From: Taudactylus pleione
Taxonomy: Eukaryota; Chordata; Amphibia; Anura; Myobatrachidae
DNA: 64,000 nt
Assembly: GCA_031769625.1 (NCBI GenBank)
Contig: JAUIMM010000002.1
Location: 2,356,001-2,420,000 of the forward strand
Direction: 5' to 3'
Shown here piece by piece: positions 10,679 to 20,676 of this stretch. Each line of letters starts with the position of its first letter. Position 1 is the stretch's first letter. A model generated the notes under the pieces. That model was not told where the DNA came from. It did not search any database and was given only the letters and a program-made list of their open reading frames with translations. A program made the translations under genes and the position numbers.

Positions 10679-10980
10679 GTATTCTTGTTTCTTGTAATGA
10701 AGGAGTTGGTTTATCATAGTTGTGCACTAGCAATCTGCATCACCACTTATCCCAGCAATACAGATTGTAGATACACCACAAGTTACCATGCTGGGAGGTT
10801 GGGAGGTATGTACATATGCTGGTCTTTACAGTTACAGATTAGGCAAAAGAAGCAACTGACCCAGGAAGAATAGGAACAAATAGGGGTTTACACTTCCAAA
10901 CTATATTCCATTGACTAACTGAAGCAAAACATATACCAGACATAGTAGTAACTGTACTATTTCTGTATTCTTTTCCATAG

Positions 10981-11041
10981 AGCCAGCCCATAAGGACAAA
11001 ACACCCAGTTCCAGTAACACTGGTCCTATGAGACGCTCTGA
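10981..11041 (+). CDS. kinesin tail cassette exon B2
   Basis: 61 bp, phase 1 to 2, the same peptide as B1 (EPAHKDKTPSSSNTGPMRRS). Acceptor ttccatag, donor GTAAGT. Confidence 0.75.
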
Positions 11042-11279
11042 GTAAGTATTTTGTGCAGATATCACATGAACAATAAGTAATAATATGATTTATGAATAGA
11101 AATGTAAAATGATGAAAATTAGTGTCATTTATAAATAAGAATAGATTGTTATGAAGTATTTTTTTAGCTATTACTATATAAATGTTAATCATAATACACC
11201 ATAATATGTACTAACCTTAGCTATTGTTACATTCTCTTGCAGCCTTTTAGGTGTAAATGTGTCTGTTTTCTCATTTTAG

Positions 11280-11805
11280 GGCTTTGCTGCCTAAATTGTC
11301 ATCCGTGGACCCTATGCCAAGAAAAGACCTGGCAATATCTGAGGCTGTGGTTCCTATGCCAAGAAAAGACCTGGCAATATCTGAGGCTATGGTTCCTATG
11401 CCAAGAAAAGACCTGGAAGTACCTGAGGCTGTGGTCTCTATGCCAAAAAAACACCTGGCAATGACTGAGGACCTGGTCCCCATGCCAAAAAAATACCTGG
11501 CAATAACTGAGGCCGTGGTCCCAATGCCAAGAAAAGACCTGGAAGTACCTGAGGCCGTGGTCCCTATGCCAAAAAAACACCTGTCAATGACTGAGGCCGT
11601 GGTCCCCATGCCAAAAAAATACCTGGCAATAACTGAAGCCGTGGTCCCAATGCCAAAAAAACACCTGGCAGTACCTGAGGCCTTGGTCCATATGCCAAGA
11701 AAACAACTGGCAGTACCTGAGGTCGTGGTCCCTATGCCAAGAAAACACCTGGCAGTACCTGAAGCTGTGGTCCCTATGCCAAGAAAATACCTGGCAATAC
11801 CTGAG
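11280..11805 (+). CDS. kinesin tail cassette exon C2, 12 coding 42-bp repeats
   Basis: 526 bp, the same length as C1 but with a different unit order: it opens with two PMPRKDLAISEA units and has an extra PMPRKHLAVPEAVV before the end. Equal length with different internal order shows units being swapped or converted inside the array. Phase 2 to 0, donor GTAAGT after CCTGAG. Confidence 0.8.
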
Positions 11806-12055
11806 GTAAGTGCTTTCAGTGTCATTGTGGTTACTTACCTTTTCCTTTATGTTCTAGTATTTATATAACTCTTTGTCATACAATGTAATACTTGTTACAC
11901 TGACATTTACATCTTATATTACTCCACAAGTGTCACAATTTATACACAATATGAGAAAGTAAAAATAGGTTTCTTGTAATACAAATGATTTTGCAAAAAC
12001 ATAGTCCATTATAATTGTAAATTAAATAAAAATAATTGGTAGTGGACAAGTCCAT

Positions 12056-12315
12056 GGCCGCGATTCAATTCGATGATGAATAGCCCCGGGAGGGAGCTAC
12101 CAGAGCTATTCCATTCAGCCTGATGTTTGGTCCGACTAAAGGATTTCTTCTCGCACCCTCCTGGGGGTGCGAGGAGAAATCCAACAAAAGTGTGCTAACA
12201 GCCTTGCGGCCGGCACTTTAGTCGGAGAATGCCAGTTCTCACGACTAAACACCCATGTTAAGTCACAAGAACCGCCGCTCTCTGACTTAACAGCACGCTG
12301 AATTGATTCGCGGCC
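12056..12315. mobile_element. GGCCGCGATTC MITE, block 2 copy
   Basis: Longer than the block 1 copy: it keeps 'gggagggagctacc' and the 'ttaagtcacaagaaccgc' segment missing there, so block 1 carries internal deletions. Confidence 0.7.
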
Positions 12316-12697
12316 AGTTAGATACGCTAAATATATAAAACTAAGAAATGTGAACAAAGGCATGAAAACCTCCAGATAAAACTAGTAAAACTAATTTATT
12401 CCAATTATATATAATATTTCTAGTCATCCATTGTAGTATTATATATAATATAACTAGTCATCTATTGCACTATTATATAATTAAATACTGAAATTCTATT
12501 AGAAATTCAGCTGCCAATTAAAATATGTTAGAAATATCTACTACAGGTGCAATCAGTCATAAAGGCAACACCTGTGCTATTACATGTCTGTGCGAGGACA
12601 CGTAGGTTACCCATCCATATGCTCCTTTCTCCCTCTTTTCTCTGAGTGTGCCGGTGCCCAGTAACTAACTCTCTGCTGTCCTCCCTTACTCCTGCAG

Positions 12698-12781
12698 GTG
12701 AAGGCGCACCATCTGAGTCTGGCCTACAAGATCCCCGAGGGCGCTAGAAAAATCAATGTTCAGCTGAGACTCGTCCCCCAG
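12698..12781 (+). CDS. kinesin tail cassette exon K3 (KIF19 neck-like)
   Basis: 84 bp, phase 0-0. Reads VKAHHLSLAYKIPEGARKIN then VQLRLVPQ. It begins with VK exactly where KIF19's neck exon begins after ...KT(R/L), and its VKxxxLxxxxxI spacing resembles KIF19's VKQNLLNVSYHI. I infer that K is the original neck exon, copied into each cassette. This is the first K in the gene; blocks 1 and 2 have none. Confidence 0.72.
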
Positions 12782-12810
12782 GTATTCTTGTACCATGCAA
12801 TTAAAAGTTT

Positions 12811-13112
12811 AAGGGACCTATTCAAACGATACATGGCCCGGTAACCATGCGAAAACGCTTGTTTCTGCATATTTCAGTTAAAAGGCCATTCATCATCAGG
12901 GATCCGATAGGATCCCCTTGGTATTCAGCAAACTCTGAAAACTGAAAGATGGCGCTTGTTCTAGGAAGCAAACTCTAAAAACTTTCAGTTTTCGGAGTTT
13001 GCTGAATATCAAGTGGTCCATTTGGGACCCCTGATGATGAATAGCCTAAATATATGGAAACTAGCATTTCCGCATAGTTACCAGGCCATTTATCGGTTAA
13101 TGAATAGGCCCC
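12811..13112. mobile_element. GGGGCCTATTCA MITE in K3 intron
   Basis: Inverted ends 'gggacctattca' and 'tgaataggcccc', with long inner arms around GGTAACCATGCG / CGCATAGTTACC. Copies sit at the same place after K4 and K5 but not after K6. A relative lies at 35,690-36,155. Confidence 0.75.
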
Positions 13113-13221
13113 AGTGTGAGGACACGTAGGTTACCCATCCATAATCTCCTGTCTTCCTGTTTTCTCTGAGTGTGCCGGTGCCCAGTAACTAACTCTCTGC
13201 TGTTTACCCTTCCTGCGGCAG

Positions 13222-13309
13222 GTGGAGAGGAACCGTGTTTGTGCTCCCCACAAAATTCCTGAGGCTACAAGAGAAGACAAAGTGCAGCTGAAAGACCCTC
13301 GTCCTCCAG
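13222..13309 (+). CDS. kinesin tail cassette exon A3
   Basis: 88 bp, phase 0 to 1; VERNRVCAPHKIPEATREDK and VQLKDPRPP. The roughly 110 bp of intron before it ('gtgtgaggacacgtaggtta' to 'cagtaactaactctctgctg') is a copy of the intron before K3, which shows that A and K arose by tandem duplication. Confidence 0.78.
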
Positions 13310-13619
13310 GTATTTTTGTTTCTTGTAATGAAAAAATTGAGGAGTTGGTTTATCATAGTTGTGCATTAACTATCTGCATCACCACTTATCACAGCAATAC
13401 AGATAGTAGTTGCACCATAAATTACCATGCTGGGTGGTTGGGAGGTATGTACATATGCTGGTCTTTACAGTTACAGATCAGGCAAAGGAAGCAACTGACC
13501 CAGGAACAATAGGAACAAATAGGGGTTTACACTTCCAAACTACAATCCATTGACTAACTGAAGCAAAACATATACCAGACATAGTAGTAACTGTACTATT
13601 TCTGTATTATTTTCCATAG

Positions 13620-13689
13620 AGCCAGCCCATAAGGACCATAAGGACAAAGCGCCCAGTTCCAGTAACACTGGTCCTATGAGACGCTCTGA
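13620..13689 (+). CDS. kinesin tail cassette exon B3
   Basis: 70 bp, phase 1 to 2. EPAHKDHKDKAPSSSNTG then PMRRS. A 9-bp in-frame duplication (HKD) separates it from B1 and B2. Confidence 0.75.
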
Positions 13690-13953
13690 GTAAGTACTTT
13701 GTGCAGATATCACCTGAACAATAAGTAACAATGTGATTTATGGATAGAAATGTAAAATGATGAAAATTACTGTAATTTATAGATAAGAATAGATTGCTAT
13801 GAAGTATTTTTTTTAGCTATTACTATATAAATGTTAATCATAATACACCATAATATGTAGCTATGGGTACATTATTATATTATACTAACCTTAGCTATTG
13901 TTACACTCTCTTGGAGTCCTTTAGGTGCAAATGTGTCTGTTTTCTCTTTTTAG

Positions 13954-14185
13954 GGCTCTGCTGCCTAAATTATCATCCGTGGTTTCTATGCCAAGAAAAG
14001 ACCTGGCACTACCCGAGGCCGTGGTCCCTGTGCCAAGAAAAGACCTGGCAGTACCTGAGCCCGTACTCCCTATGCCAAAAAAACACCTGGCAATAACTGA
14101 GGCCGTGGTCCCTATGCCAATAAAACACCTAGCAGTACCTGAACCCGTGGTCCCTATGCCAAGAAAACACCTGGCAATACCTGAG
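13954..14185 (+). CDS. kinesin tail cassette exon C3, 5 coding repeats
   Basis: 232 bp, phase 2 to 0. ALLPKLSSVV then units SMPRKDLALPEAVV, PVPRKDLAVPEPVL, PMPKKHLAITEAVV, PMPIKHLAVPEPVV and a last 11-residue unit. Identical in sequence to C4. Confidence 0.8.
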
Positions 14186-14341
14186 GTAAGTGCTTTCAGT
14201 GTCATTGTGGTTACTTACCTTTTCCTTTATGTCCTAGTATTTATATATTTCTTTGTCATACAATGTAATGCTTATTACACTGACATTTACATCTTATATG
14301 TTGTAAATGAAATAAAAACAATTGGTAGTGGACAAGTCCAT

Positions 14342-14608
14342 GGCAGCGATTCAAATCAAAGCAATGATGAATAGCCCCGGGAGGGAGCTCCCAGAGCTAA
14401 TCAATTCAGCCTGATGTTTAGCCCGACTAAAGGATTTCTTCTCGCTGCACCCTCCTGGGAGTGCGAGGAGAAATCCGACAAAAGTGCGCTAACAGTCTTC
14501 GGCCGGCACTTTAGACGGAGAATGCTGGTTCTCACGACTAAACACCCATGTTAAGTCACGAGAACTGCCATTCTCTGACTTAACAGCGCTCTGAATTGAA
14601 TCACGGCC
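14342..14608. mobile_element. GGCCGCGATTC MITE, block 3 copy
   Basis: Same family as 9637, left end mutated to GGCAGCGATTC. Confidence 0.65.
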
Positions 14609-14957
14609 AATAAGATAAGCTAAATATATAAAACTAAGAAATGTGAACAAAGGCATGTAAAAACCTCCAGATAAAACTAGTAAAACAAATTTATTCCAAT
14701 TATATATAATACATCTAGTCATCCATTTAAATTTTATAGAATTAAATACTGAAATTCTATTAGAAATTCAGCTGCCAATTAAAATATGTTAGAAATATCT
14801 ACTACCGGCTCAATCAGGGATAAAAGCTACACCTGTGGTATTACATGTCTGTGTGAGGACACATAGGTTACCCATCCATAATCTCCTGTCTCCCTGTGTA
14901 CTCTGAGTGTGCCGGTGCCCAGGAACTAACTCTCTGCTGTCACCCTTCCTCCTGCAG

Positions 14958-15041
14958 GTGAAGGCGCACCATCTGAGTCTGGCCCACAAGATCCCTGAGG
15001 GTGCCAGAAAAATCAATGTTCAGCTGAGACTCGTCCCGCAG
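14958..15041 (+). CDS. kinesin tail cassette exon K4
   Basis: 84 bp, phase 0-0; VKAHHLSLAHKIPEGARKIN and VQLRLVPQ, one residue from K3 (Tyr to His). Splice sites intact (cctgcag / GTATTC). Confidence 0.72.
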
Positions 15042-15070
15042 GTATTCTTGTACCATGTAAATAAAGTTTA

Positions 15071-15372
15071 AGGGACCTATTCATCAAATGATATATGGCC
15101 CGGTAACCATGCGGAAATGCTAGTTTCAGGTTATTTAAGTTACCAGGCCATTCATCATCAGGGGTCCGATAGGATCCCCTTGGTATTCAGCAAACTCCGT
15201 AAACTGAAAGATGGCGCTTGTTCTTGGAAGCAAAAGTCTAAAACTTTCAGTTTTCGGAGTTTGCTGAATATCAGGTGGTCCATTTGGGACCCCTGATGAT
15301 GAATAGCCCGGTAACCTAAATTAGCGTTTCCACATGGTTACCGGGCCATTTATCGGTTGATAAATAGACCCC
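15071..15372. mobile_element. GGGGCCTATTCA MITE in K4 intron
   Basis: Same element as at 12,811, at the homologous site. Confidence 0.7.
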
Positions 15373-15468
15373 AGTGTGAGGACACATAGGTTACCCATCC
15401 ATAATGTTTTCTCTGAGTGTGCCGGTGCCCAGTAACTTTGTCTCTGCTGATTACCCTTCTTTCTGCAG

Positions 15469-15556
15469 GTGGAGAGGAACCATGTTTGTGCCCCCCACAA
15501 AATCTCTGAGGCAACAAGAAAAGACAAAGTGCAGCTGAAAGACCCTCATTCTCCAT
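15469..15556 (+). pseudogene. kinesin tail exon A4 with lost splice donor
   Basis: The coding part (VERNHVCAPHKISEATRKDK, VQLKDPHS) equals A5, but the border 'ctccaGGtattattg' of A5 reads 'ctccaTTtattattg' here. Both the last exon base and the first intron base are G to T, so the donor is gone. Read-through stays open into the intron and stops near 15,757. Skipping A4 alone would put B4 and C4 out of frame (K ends at phase 0, B starts at phase 1); skipping A4-B4-C4 together keeps the frame from K4 to K5. Confidence 0.75.
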
Positions 15557-15866
15557 TTATTATTGTTTCTTGTAATGAAAAGATTAAGGGGTCGGTTTAT
15601 CATAGTTGTGCATTAACAATCTGCATCACCACTTATCACAGCAATACAGATAGTAGTTGCACCATAAATTACCATGCTGGGTGGTTGGGAGGTATGTACA
15701 TATGCTGGTCTTTACAGTTACAGATCAGGCAAAGGAAGCAACTGACCCAGGAACAATAGGAACAAATAGGGGTTTACACTTCCAAACTACAATCCATTGA
15801 CTAACTGAAGCAAAACATATACCAGACATAGTAGTAACTGTACTATTTCTGTATTATTTTCCATAG

Positions 15867-15936
15867 AGCCAGCCCATAAGGACCATAAGGACAAAGCGCC
15901 CAGTTCCAGTAACACTGGTCCTATGAGACGCTCTGA
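15867..15936 (+). CDS. kinesin tail cassette exon B4
   Basis: 70 bp, identical to B3. Splice sites are intact, but its upstream partner A4 has no donor, so it may not be included in frame. Confidence 0.6.
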
Positions 15937-16200
15937 GTAAGTACTTTGTGCAGATATCACCTGAACAATAAGTAACAATGTGATTTATGGATAGAAATGT
16001 AAAATGATGAAAATTACTGTAATTTATAGATAAGAATAGATTGCTATGAAGTATTTTTTTTAGCTATTACTATATAAATGTTAATCATAATACACCATAA
16101 TATGTAGCTATGGGTACATTATTATATTATACTAACCTTAGCTATTGTTACACTCTCTTGGAGTCCTTTAGGTGCAAATGTGTCTGTTTTCTCTTTTTAG

Positions 16201-16432
16201 GGCTCTGCTGCCTAAATTATCATCCGTGGTTTCTATGCCAAGAAAAGACCTGGCACTACCCGAGGCCGTGGTCCCTGTGCCAAGAAAAGACCTGGCAGTA
16301 CCTGAGCCCGTACTCCCTATGCCAAAAAAACACCTGGCAATAACTGAGGCCGTGGTCCCTATGCCAATAAAACACCTAGCAGTACCTGAACCCGTGGTCC
16401 CTATGCCAAGAAAACACCTGGCAATACCTGAG
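16201..16432 (+). CDS. kinesin tail cassette exon C4, 5 coding repeats
   Basis: 232 bp, base-for-base the same coding content as C3 at an offset of 2247 bp. Splice sites intact. Inclusion is doubtful for the reason given for A4. Confidence 0.65.
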
Positions 16433-16588
16433 GTAAGTGCTTTCAGTGTCATTGTGGTTACTTACCTTTTCCTTTATGTCCTAGTATTTATATATTTCTT
16501 TGTCATACAATGTAATGCTTATTACACTGACATTTACATCTTATATGTTGTAAATGAAATAAAAATAATTGGTAGTGGACAAGTCCAT

Positions 16589-16855
16589 GGCAGCGATTCA
16601 AATCAAAGCAATGATGAATAGCCCCGGGAGGGAGCTCCCAGAGCTAATCAATTCAGCCTGATGTTTAGCCCGACTAAAGGATTTCTTCTCGCTGCACCCT
16701 CCTGGGAGTGCGAGGAGAAATCCGACAAAAGTGCGCTAACAGTCTTCGGCCGGCACTTTAGACGGAGAATGCTGGTTCTCACGACTAAACACCCATGTTA
16801 AGTCACGAGAACTGCCATTCTCTGACTTAACAGCGCTCTGAATTGAATCACGGCC
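16589..16855. mobile_element. GGCCGCGATTC MITE, block 4 copy
   Basis: Copy of 14,342-14,608, offset 2247. Confidence 0.65.
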
Positions 16856-17204
16856 AATAAGATAAGCTAAATATATAAAACTAAGAAATGTGAACAAAGG
16901 CATGTAAAAACCTCCAGATAAAACTAGTAAAACAAATTTATTCCAATTATATATAATACATCTAGTCATCCATTTAAATTTTATAGAATTAAATACTGAA
17001 ATTCTATTAGAAATTCAGCTGCCAATTAAAATATGTTAGAAATATCTACTACCGGCTCAATCAGGGATAAAAGCTACACCTGTGGTATTACATGTCTGTG
17101 TGAGGACACATAGGTTACCCATCCATAATCTCCTGTCTCCCTGTGTACTCTGAGTGTGCTGGTGCCCAGGAACTAACTCTCTGCTGTCACCCTTCCTCCT
17201 GCAG

Positions 17205-17288
17205 GTGAAGGCGCACCATCTGAGTCTGGCCCACAAGATCCCTGAGGGTGCCAGAAAAATCAATGTTCAGCTGAGACTCGTCCCGCAG
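17205..17288 (+). CDS. kinesin tail cassette exon K5
   Basis: 84 bp, phase 0-0, identical peptide to K4. Splice sites intact. Confidence 0.72.
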
Positions 17289-17317
17289 GTATTCTTGTAC
17301 CATGTAAATAAAGTTTA

Positions 17318-17619
17318 AGGGACCTATTCATCAAATGATATATGGCCCGGTAACCATGCGGAAATGCTAGTTTCAGGTTATTTAAGTTACCAGGCCATTC
17401 ATCATCAGGGGTCCGATAGGATCCCCTTGGTATTCAGCAAACTCCGTAAACTGAAAGATGGCGCTTGTTCTTGGAAGCAAAAGTCTAAAACTTTCAGTTT
17501 TCGGAGTTTGCTGAATATCAGGTGGTCCATTTGGGACCCCTGATGATGAATAGCCCGGTAACCTAAATTAGCGTTTCCACATGGTTACCGAGCCATTTAT
17601 CGGTTGATAAATAGACCCC
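17318..17619. mobile_element. GGGGCCTATTCA MITE in K5 intron
   Basis: Copy of 15,071-15,372; one visible change (accgggccat to accgagccat). Confidence 0.7.
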
Positions 17620-17715
17620 AGTGTGAGGACACATAGGTTACCCATCCATAATGTTTTCTCTGAGTGTGCCGGTGCCCAGTAACTTTGTCTCTGCTGATTA
17701 CCCTTCTTTCTGCAG

Positions 17716-17803
17716 GTGGAGAGGAACCATGTTTGTGCCCCCCACAAAATCTCTGAGGCAACAAGAAAAGACAAAGTGCAGCTGAAAGACCCTCATTCTC
17801 CAG
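17716..17803 (+). CDS. kinesin tail cassette exon A5
   Basis: 88 bp, phase 0 to 1; VERNHVCAPHKISEATRKDK and VQLKDPHSP, with a normal donor GTATTA. It is the intact twin of A4. Confidence 0.78.
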
Positions 17804-18113
17804 GTATTATTGTTTCTTGTAATGAAAAGATTAAGGGGTCGGTTTATCATAGTTGTGCATTAACAATCTGCATCACCACTTATCACAGCAATACAGATTG
17901 TAGTTACACCACAAGTTACCATGCTGGGTGGTTGGGAGGTATGTACATATGCTGGTCTTTACAGTTACAGATTAGGCAAAGGAAGCAACTGACCCAGGAA
18001 CAATGGGAACAAATTGGGATTTACACTTTCAAACTATAATCCATTGACTAACTGACGCAAAACATATACCAGACATAGTAGTAACTGTACTATTTCTATA
18101 TTATTTTCCACAG

Positions 18114-18183
18114 AGTCAGCCTATAAAGACCATAAGGACAAAGCGCCCAGTTCCAGTAACACTGGTCCTATGAGACGCTCTGA
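18114..18183 (+). CDS. kinesin tail cassette exon B5
   Basis: 70 bp, phase 1 to 2. ESAYKDHKDKAPSSSNTG then PMRRS; three coding differences from B3/B4. Acceptor tttccacag, donor GTAAGT. Confidence 0.75.
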
Positions 18184-18447
18184 GTAAGTACTTTGTGCAG
18201 ATATCACATGAACAATAAGTAACAATGTGATTTATGGATAGAAATGTAAAGTGATGAGAATTAGTGTAATTTATAGATAAGAATAGATTGTTATGAAGTA
18301 TTTTTTTTAGCTATTACTATATAAATGTTAATCATAATACAGAAAAATATGTAGCTATGGGTACATTATTATATTATACTAACCTTAGCTATTGTTACAC
18401 TCTCTTGGAGTCCTTTAGGTGCAAATGAGTCTGTTTTCTTTTTTTAG

Positions 18448-18637
18448 GGCTCTGCTGCCTAAATTGTCATCCGTGGTTTCTATGCCAAGAAAAGATCTGT
18501 CAGTACCTGAGGCCGTTGTCCCTAGGCCAAGAAAACACCTGGCACTACCCGAGGCTGTGGTCCCTATGCCAAGAAAAGACCTGGCAGTACCTGAGGCCGT
18601 GGTCCCTAGGCCAAGAAAACACCTGGCAATACCTGAG
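18448..18637 (+). CDS. kinesin tail cassette exon C5, 4 coding repeats
   Basis: 190 bp, phase 2 to 0. ALLPKLSSVV then SMPRKDLSVPEAVV, PRPRKHLALPEAVV, PMPRKDLAVPEAVV, and a final 11-residue unit. The shortest intact C exon; every second unit has Met to Arg (PRPRK). Confidence 0.8.
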
Positions 18638-18743
18638 GTAAGTGATTTCAGTGTCATTGTGGTTACTTACCTTTTCCTCATGTCCTAGTATTTATATATC
18701 TATTTGTCATACAATGTAATGCTTATTACAGTGTCATTTACAT

Positions 18744-19012
18744 GGCCGCGATTTAAATCAAAGCAATGATGAGTAGCCCCGGGATGAAGCTCCCAGAGCT
18801 AATCAATTCAGCCTGATGTTTGGCCCGTCTAAAGGATTTATTTTCGCACCCTCCTGGGGGTGCGAGGAGAAACCCGACAAAAGTGCGCAAACAGCCTTGT
18901 GGCCGGCACGTTAGTTGGAGAATGCCGGTTCTCACAACAAAAAAAACACCTATGTTAAGTCGTGAGAACCGCCATTCTCTGACTTAACAGCGCTCTGAAT
19001 TGAATCACGGCC
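18744..19012. mobile_element. GGCCGCGATTC MITE, block 5 copy
   Basis: Same family as 9637, at the homologous place after C5. Confidence 0.65.
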
Positions 19013-19357
19013 AATCAGATAAGCTAAATATATAAAACTAAGAAATGTGAACAAAGGCATGAACAACGTCCAGATAAAACTAGTACAACAAATTTATTCC
19101 AATTATATATAATACATCTAGTCACCCATTGTATTATATAATTAAATACTGAAGTTCTATTAGAAATTCAGCTGCCAATTAAAATATGTTATAAATATCT
19201 ACTACAGGCTCAATCAGTCATAAAAGCTACACCTGTGGTATTACATGTCTGTGTGAGGACACGTAGGTTACCCATCCATAATCTCCTGTCTCCCTGTTTT
19301 CTCTGAGTGTGTCAGTGCCCAGTAACTAACTCTCTGCTGTCACCCTTCCTCCTGCAG

Positions 19358-19441
19358 GTGAAGGCGCACCATCTGAGTCTGGCCCACAAGATCCCTGAAG
19401 GCACCAGAAAAATCAATGTTCAGCTGAGACTCGTCCTCCAG
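19358..19441 (+). CDS. kinesin tail cassette exon K6
   Basis: 84 bp, phase 0-0; VKAHHLSLAHKIPEGTRKIN and VQLRLVLQ. The intron after it runs straight into the sequence found after A exons ('tttatcatagttgtag'), with no MITE and no A exon, so this block is K-B rather than K-A-B. Confidence 0.65.
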
Positions 19442-19827
19442 GTATTCTTGTACCATGTAATTAAAAGTTTAAGGGATCTGTTTATCATAGTTGTAGACTA
19501 ACAATCTACATCACAGCTTATCGCAGCAATACAAATTGTAGTTACCCCGCAAGTTACCATGCTGGGACAGTTGGGATGTGTGTACATATGATGATCTTTA
19601 CAGCTGTGCAATATTTAAAAAAAAAAGGCTGCCTTGGGGTATGCTGTAATGGAGGGGTGTATATTACATAGGACTGGAATGCAGATTAGGCAAAGGAAGT
19701 GACTGACCTGGGAACAATAGGAACAAATAGTGGTTTATACTTACAAGCTATAATCCATTGAATAACTGATGCACAACACATACCAGACACAATAGTAACT
19801 GTACTATTTCTGTATTATTTTCCATAG

Positions 19828-19885
19828 GACCGTACTAGAAGGACAACAAGCTCAGTTCCAGGGACATTGTTCTTATGAGATGCAC
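19828..19885 (+). pseudogene. decayed exon B6, possible terminal exon
   Basis: 58 bp aligned with B exons between ttccatag and GTACGT. Read from K6 (phase 0) it gives DRTRRTTSSVPGTLFL and a TGA at 19,876-19,878; read in the usual B phase it stops at once (TAG). It is either a remnant or the real 3' coding end of the gene. I cannot decide without transcripts. Confidence 0.45.
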
Positions 19886-20676
19886 GTACGTACTTTGTGC
19901 TGATATCGCATGAACAATATGTTACAATGGGAATTATGGATAAAAATGTAACATAATGAAAAATAGTTATACTGTAGATAAGAATAGATTATTATGAAAT
20001 ATTTTTAGCTAGTTCTATTTAAATGTTCATCATATACCATAACAGGGCTGTAACATGCCCTGAGGGCGGATCCGGCTGCCCAACTCAATCTGTATATACC
20101 ACTGGGCGCCCACTGCTATACATTAGTAGCGGTGCACCTGGTTACATTACTGTAGCTGCAGCCCTGCCTGTCACTCTCTGGTTGCTCCGCCTCCTGACCC
20201 ATCTGCAGGGACGGGAGAGATGTCATGACGTCTCTCCTCAGCTCCCACAGTTCCAAGAGAAGCTGTTTGTTGGAAGTTGGAACATGGGCGTGCAGGAGAC
20301 GGCGGCAGCGTGACAGGTCTGGCGCCAGTATCCTACATAGAAGGGCCCAGTGTGAGTGTCACTTTGACACACAGGACTCCAGTGCACAGTCACAGCAGGT
20401 AAATAGGTTACACATATCAAAGTGTCCTCATACTGACAGTTACACCATTTTACCTATAGTAAAAGCTAATATAAAATATGTATAGTATGTATGCAGCAGT
20501 TTCAGGGACTCTCTGGAACCACATATATTATACTATATTACTTTACATCATGGGGATAGTTTTGATCTACACAACAGATTTCATGTCAGTAATGTAATGT
20601 AAGGACACTACTGCCAGCCTGTACTATTAGGGAATGGTGTCCTACAGAGAATAATATATTGTGTTCTCCCATCTAT
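19886..20676 (+). other. intronic or 3' flank, unassigned repeat
   Basis: 20,040-20,350 is GC-richer and looks like a transposon fragment (no protein match seen). The rest is AT-rich with nothing recognised. Confidence 0.4.

Larger units (their letters stand above)
372..19878 (+). other. KIF19-like kinesin-8 gene, 5'-incomplete, with amplified tail cassettes
   Basis: Whole-gene view. Motor exons at 372, 990, 1532, 4129, 4614, 6484 and 7365 are all in frame with AG/GT borders and join to about 303 residues. Wording such as DPxxDPDDVLR, ISGYxAxxFAYGPTG, RDLLRPSxGxLxLRE, LLxKGNxxR and ISPxxxAxExSRxTLTY is that of KIF19 in the kinesin-8 family rather than KIF18. KIF19 is known as a microtubule plus-end motor that limits cilium length; that role is only inferred here. 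Instead of KIF19's neck coil and tail, repeated exon cassettes K/A/B/C follow from 8182 to about 19,880. The exon with the start codon and first beta strand lies left of the window. The true 3' end is uncertain: K6 read into the B6 remnant stops at 19,876, while other candidate exons lie at 24,548 and 25,800. Confidence 0.8.
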
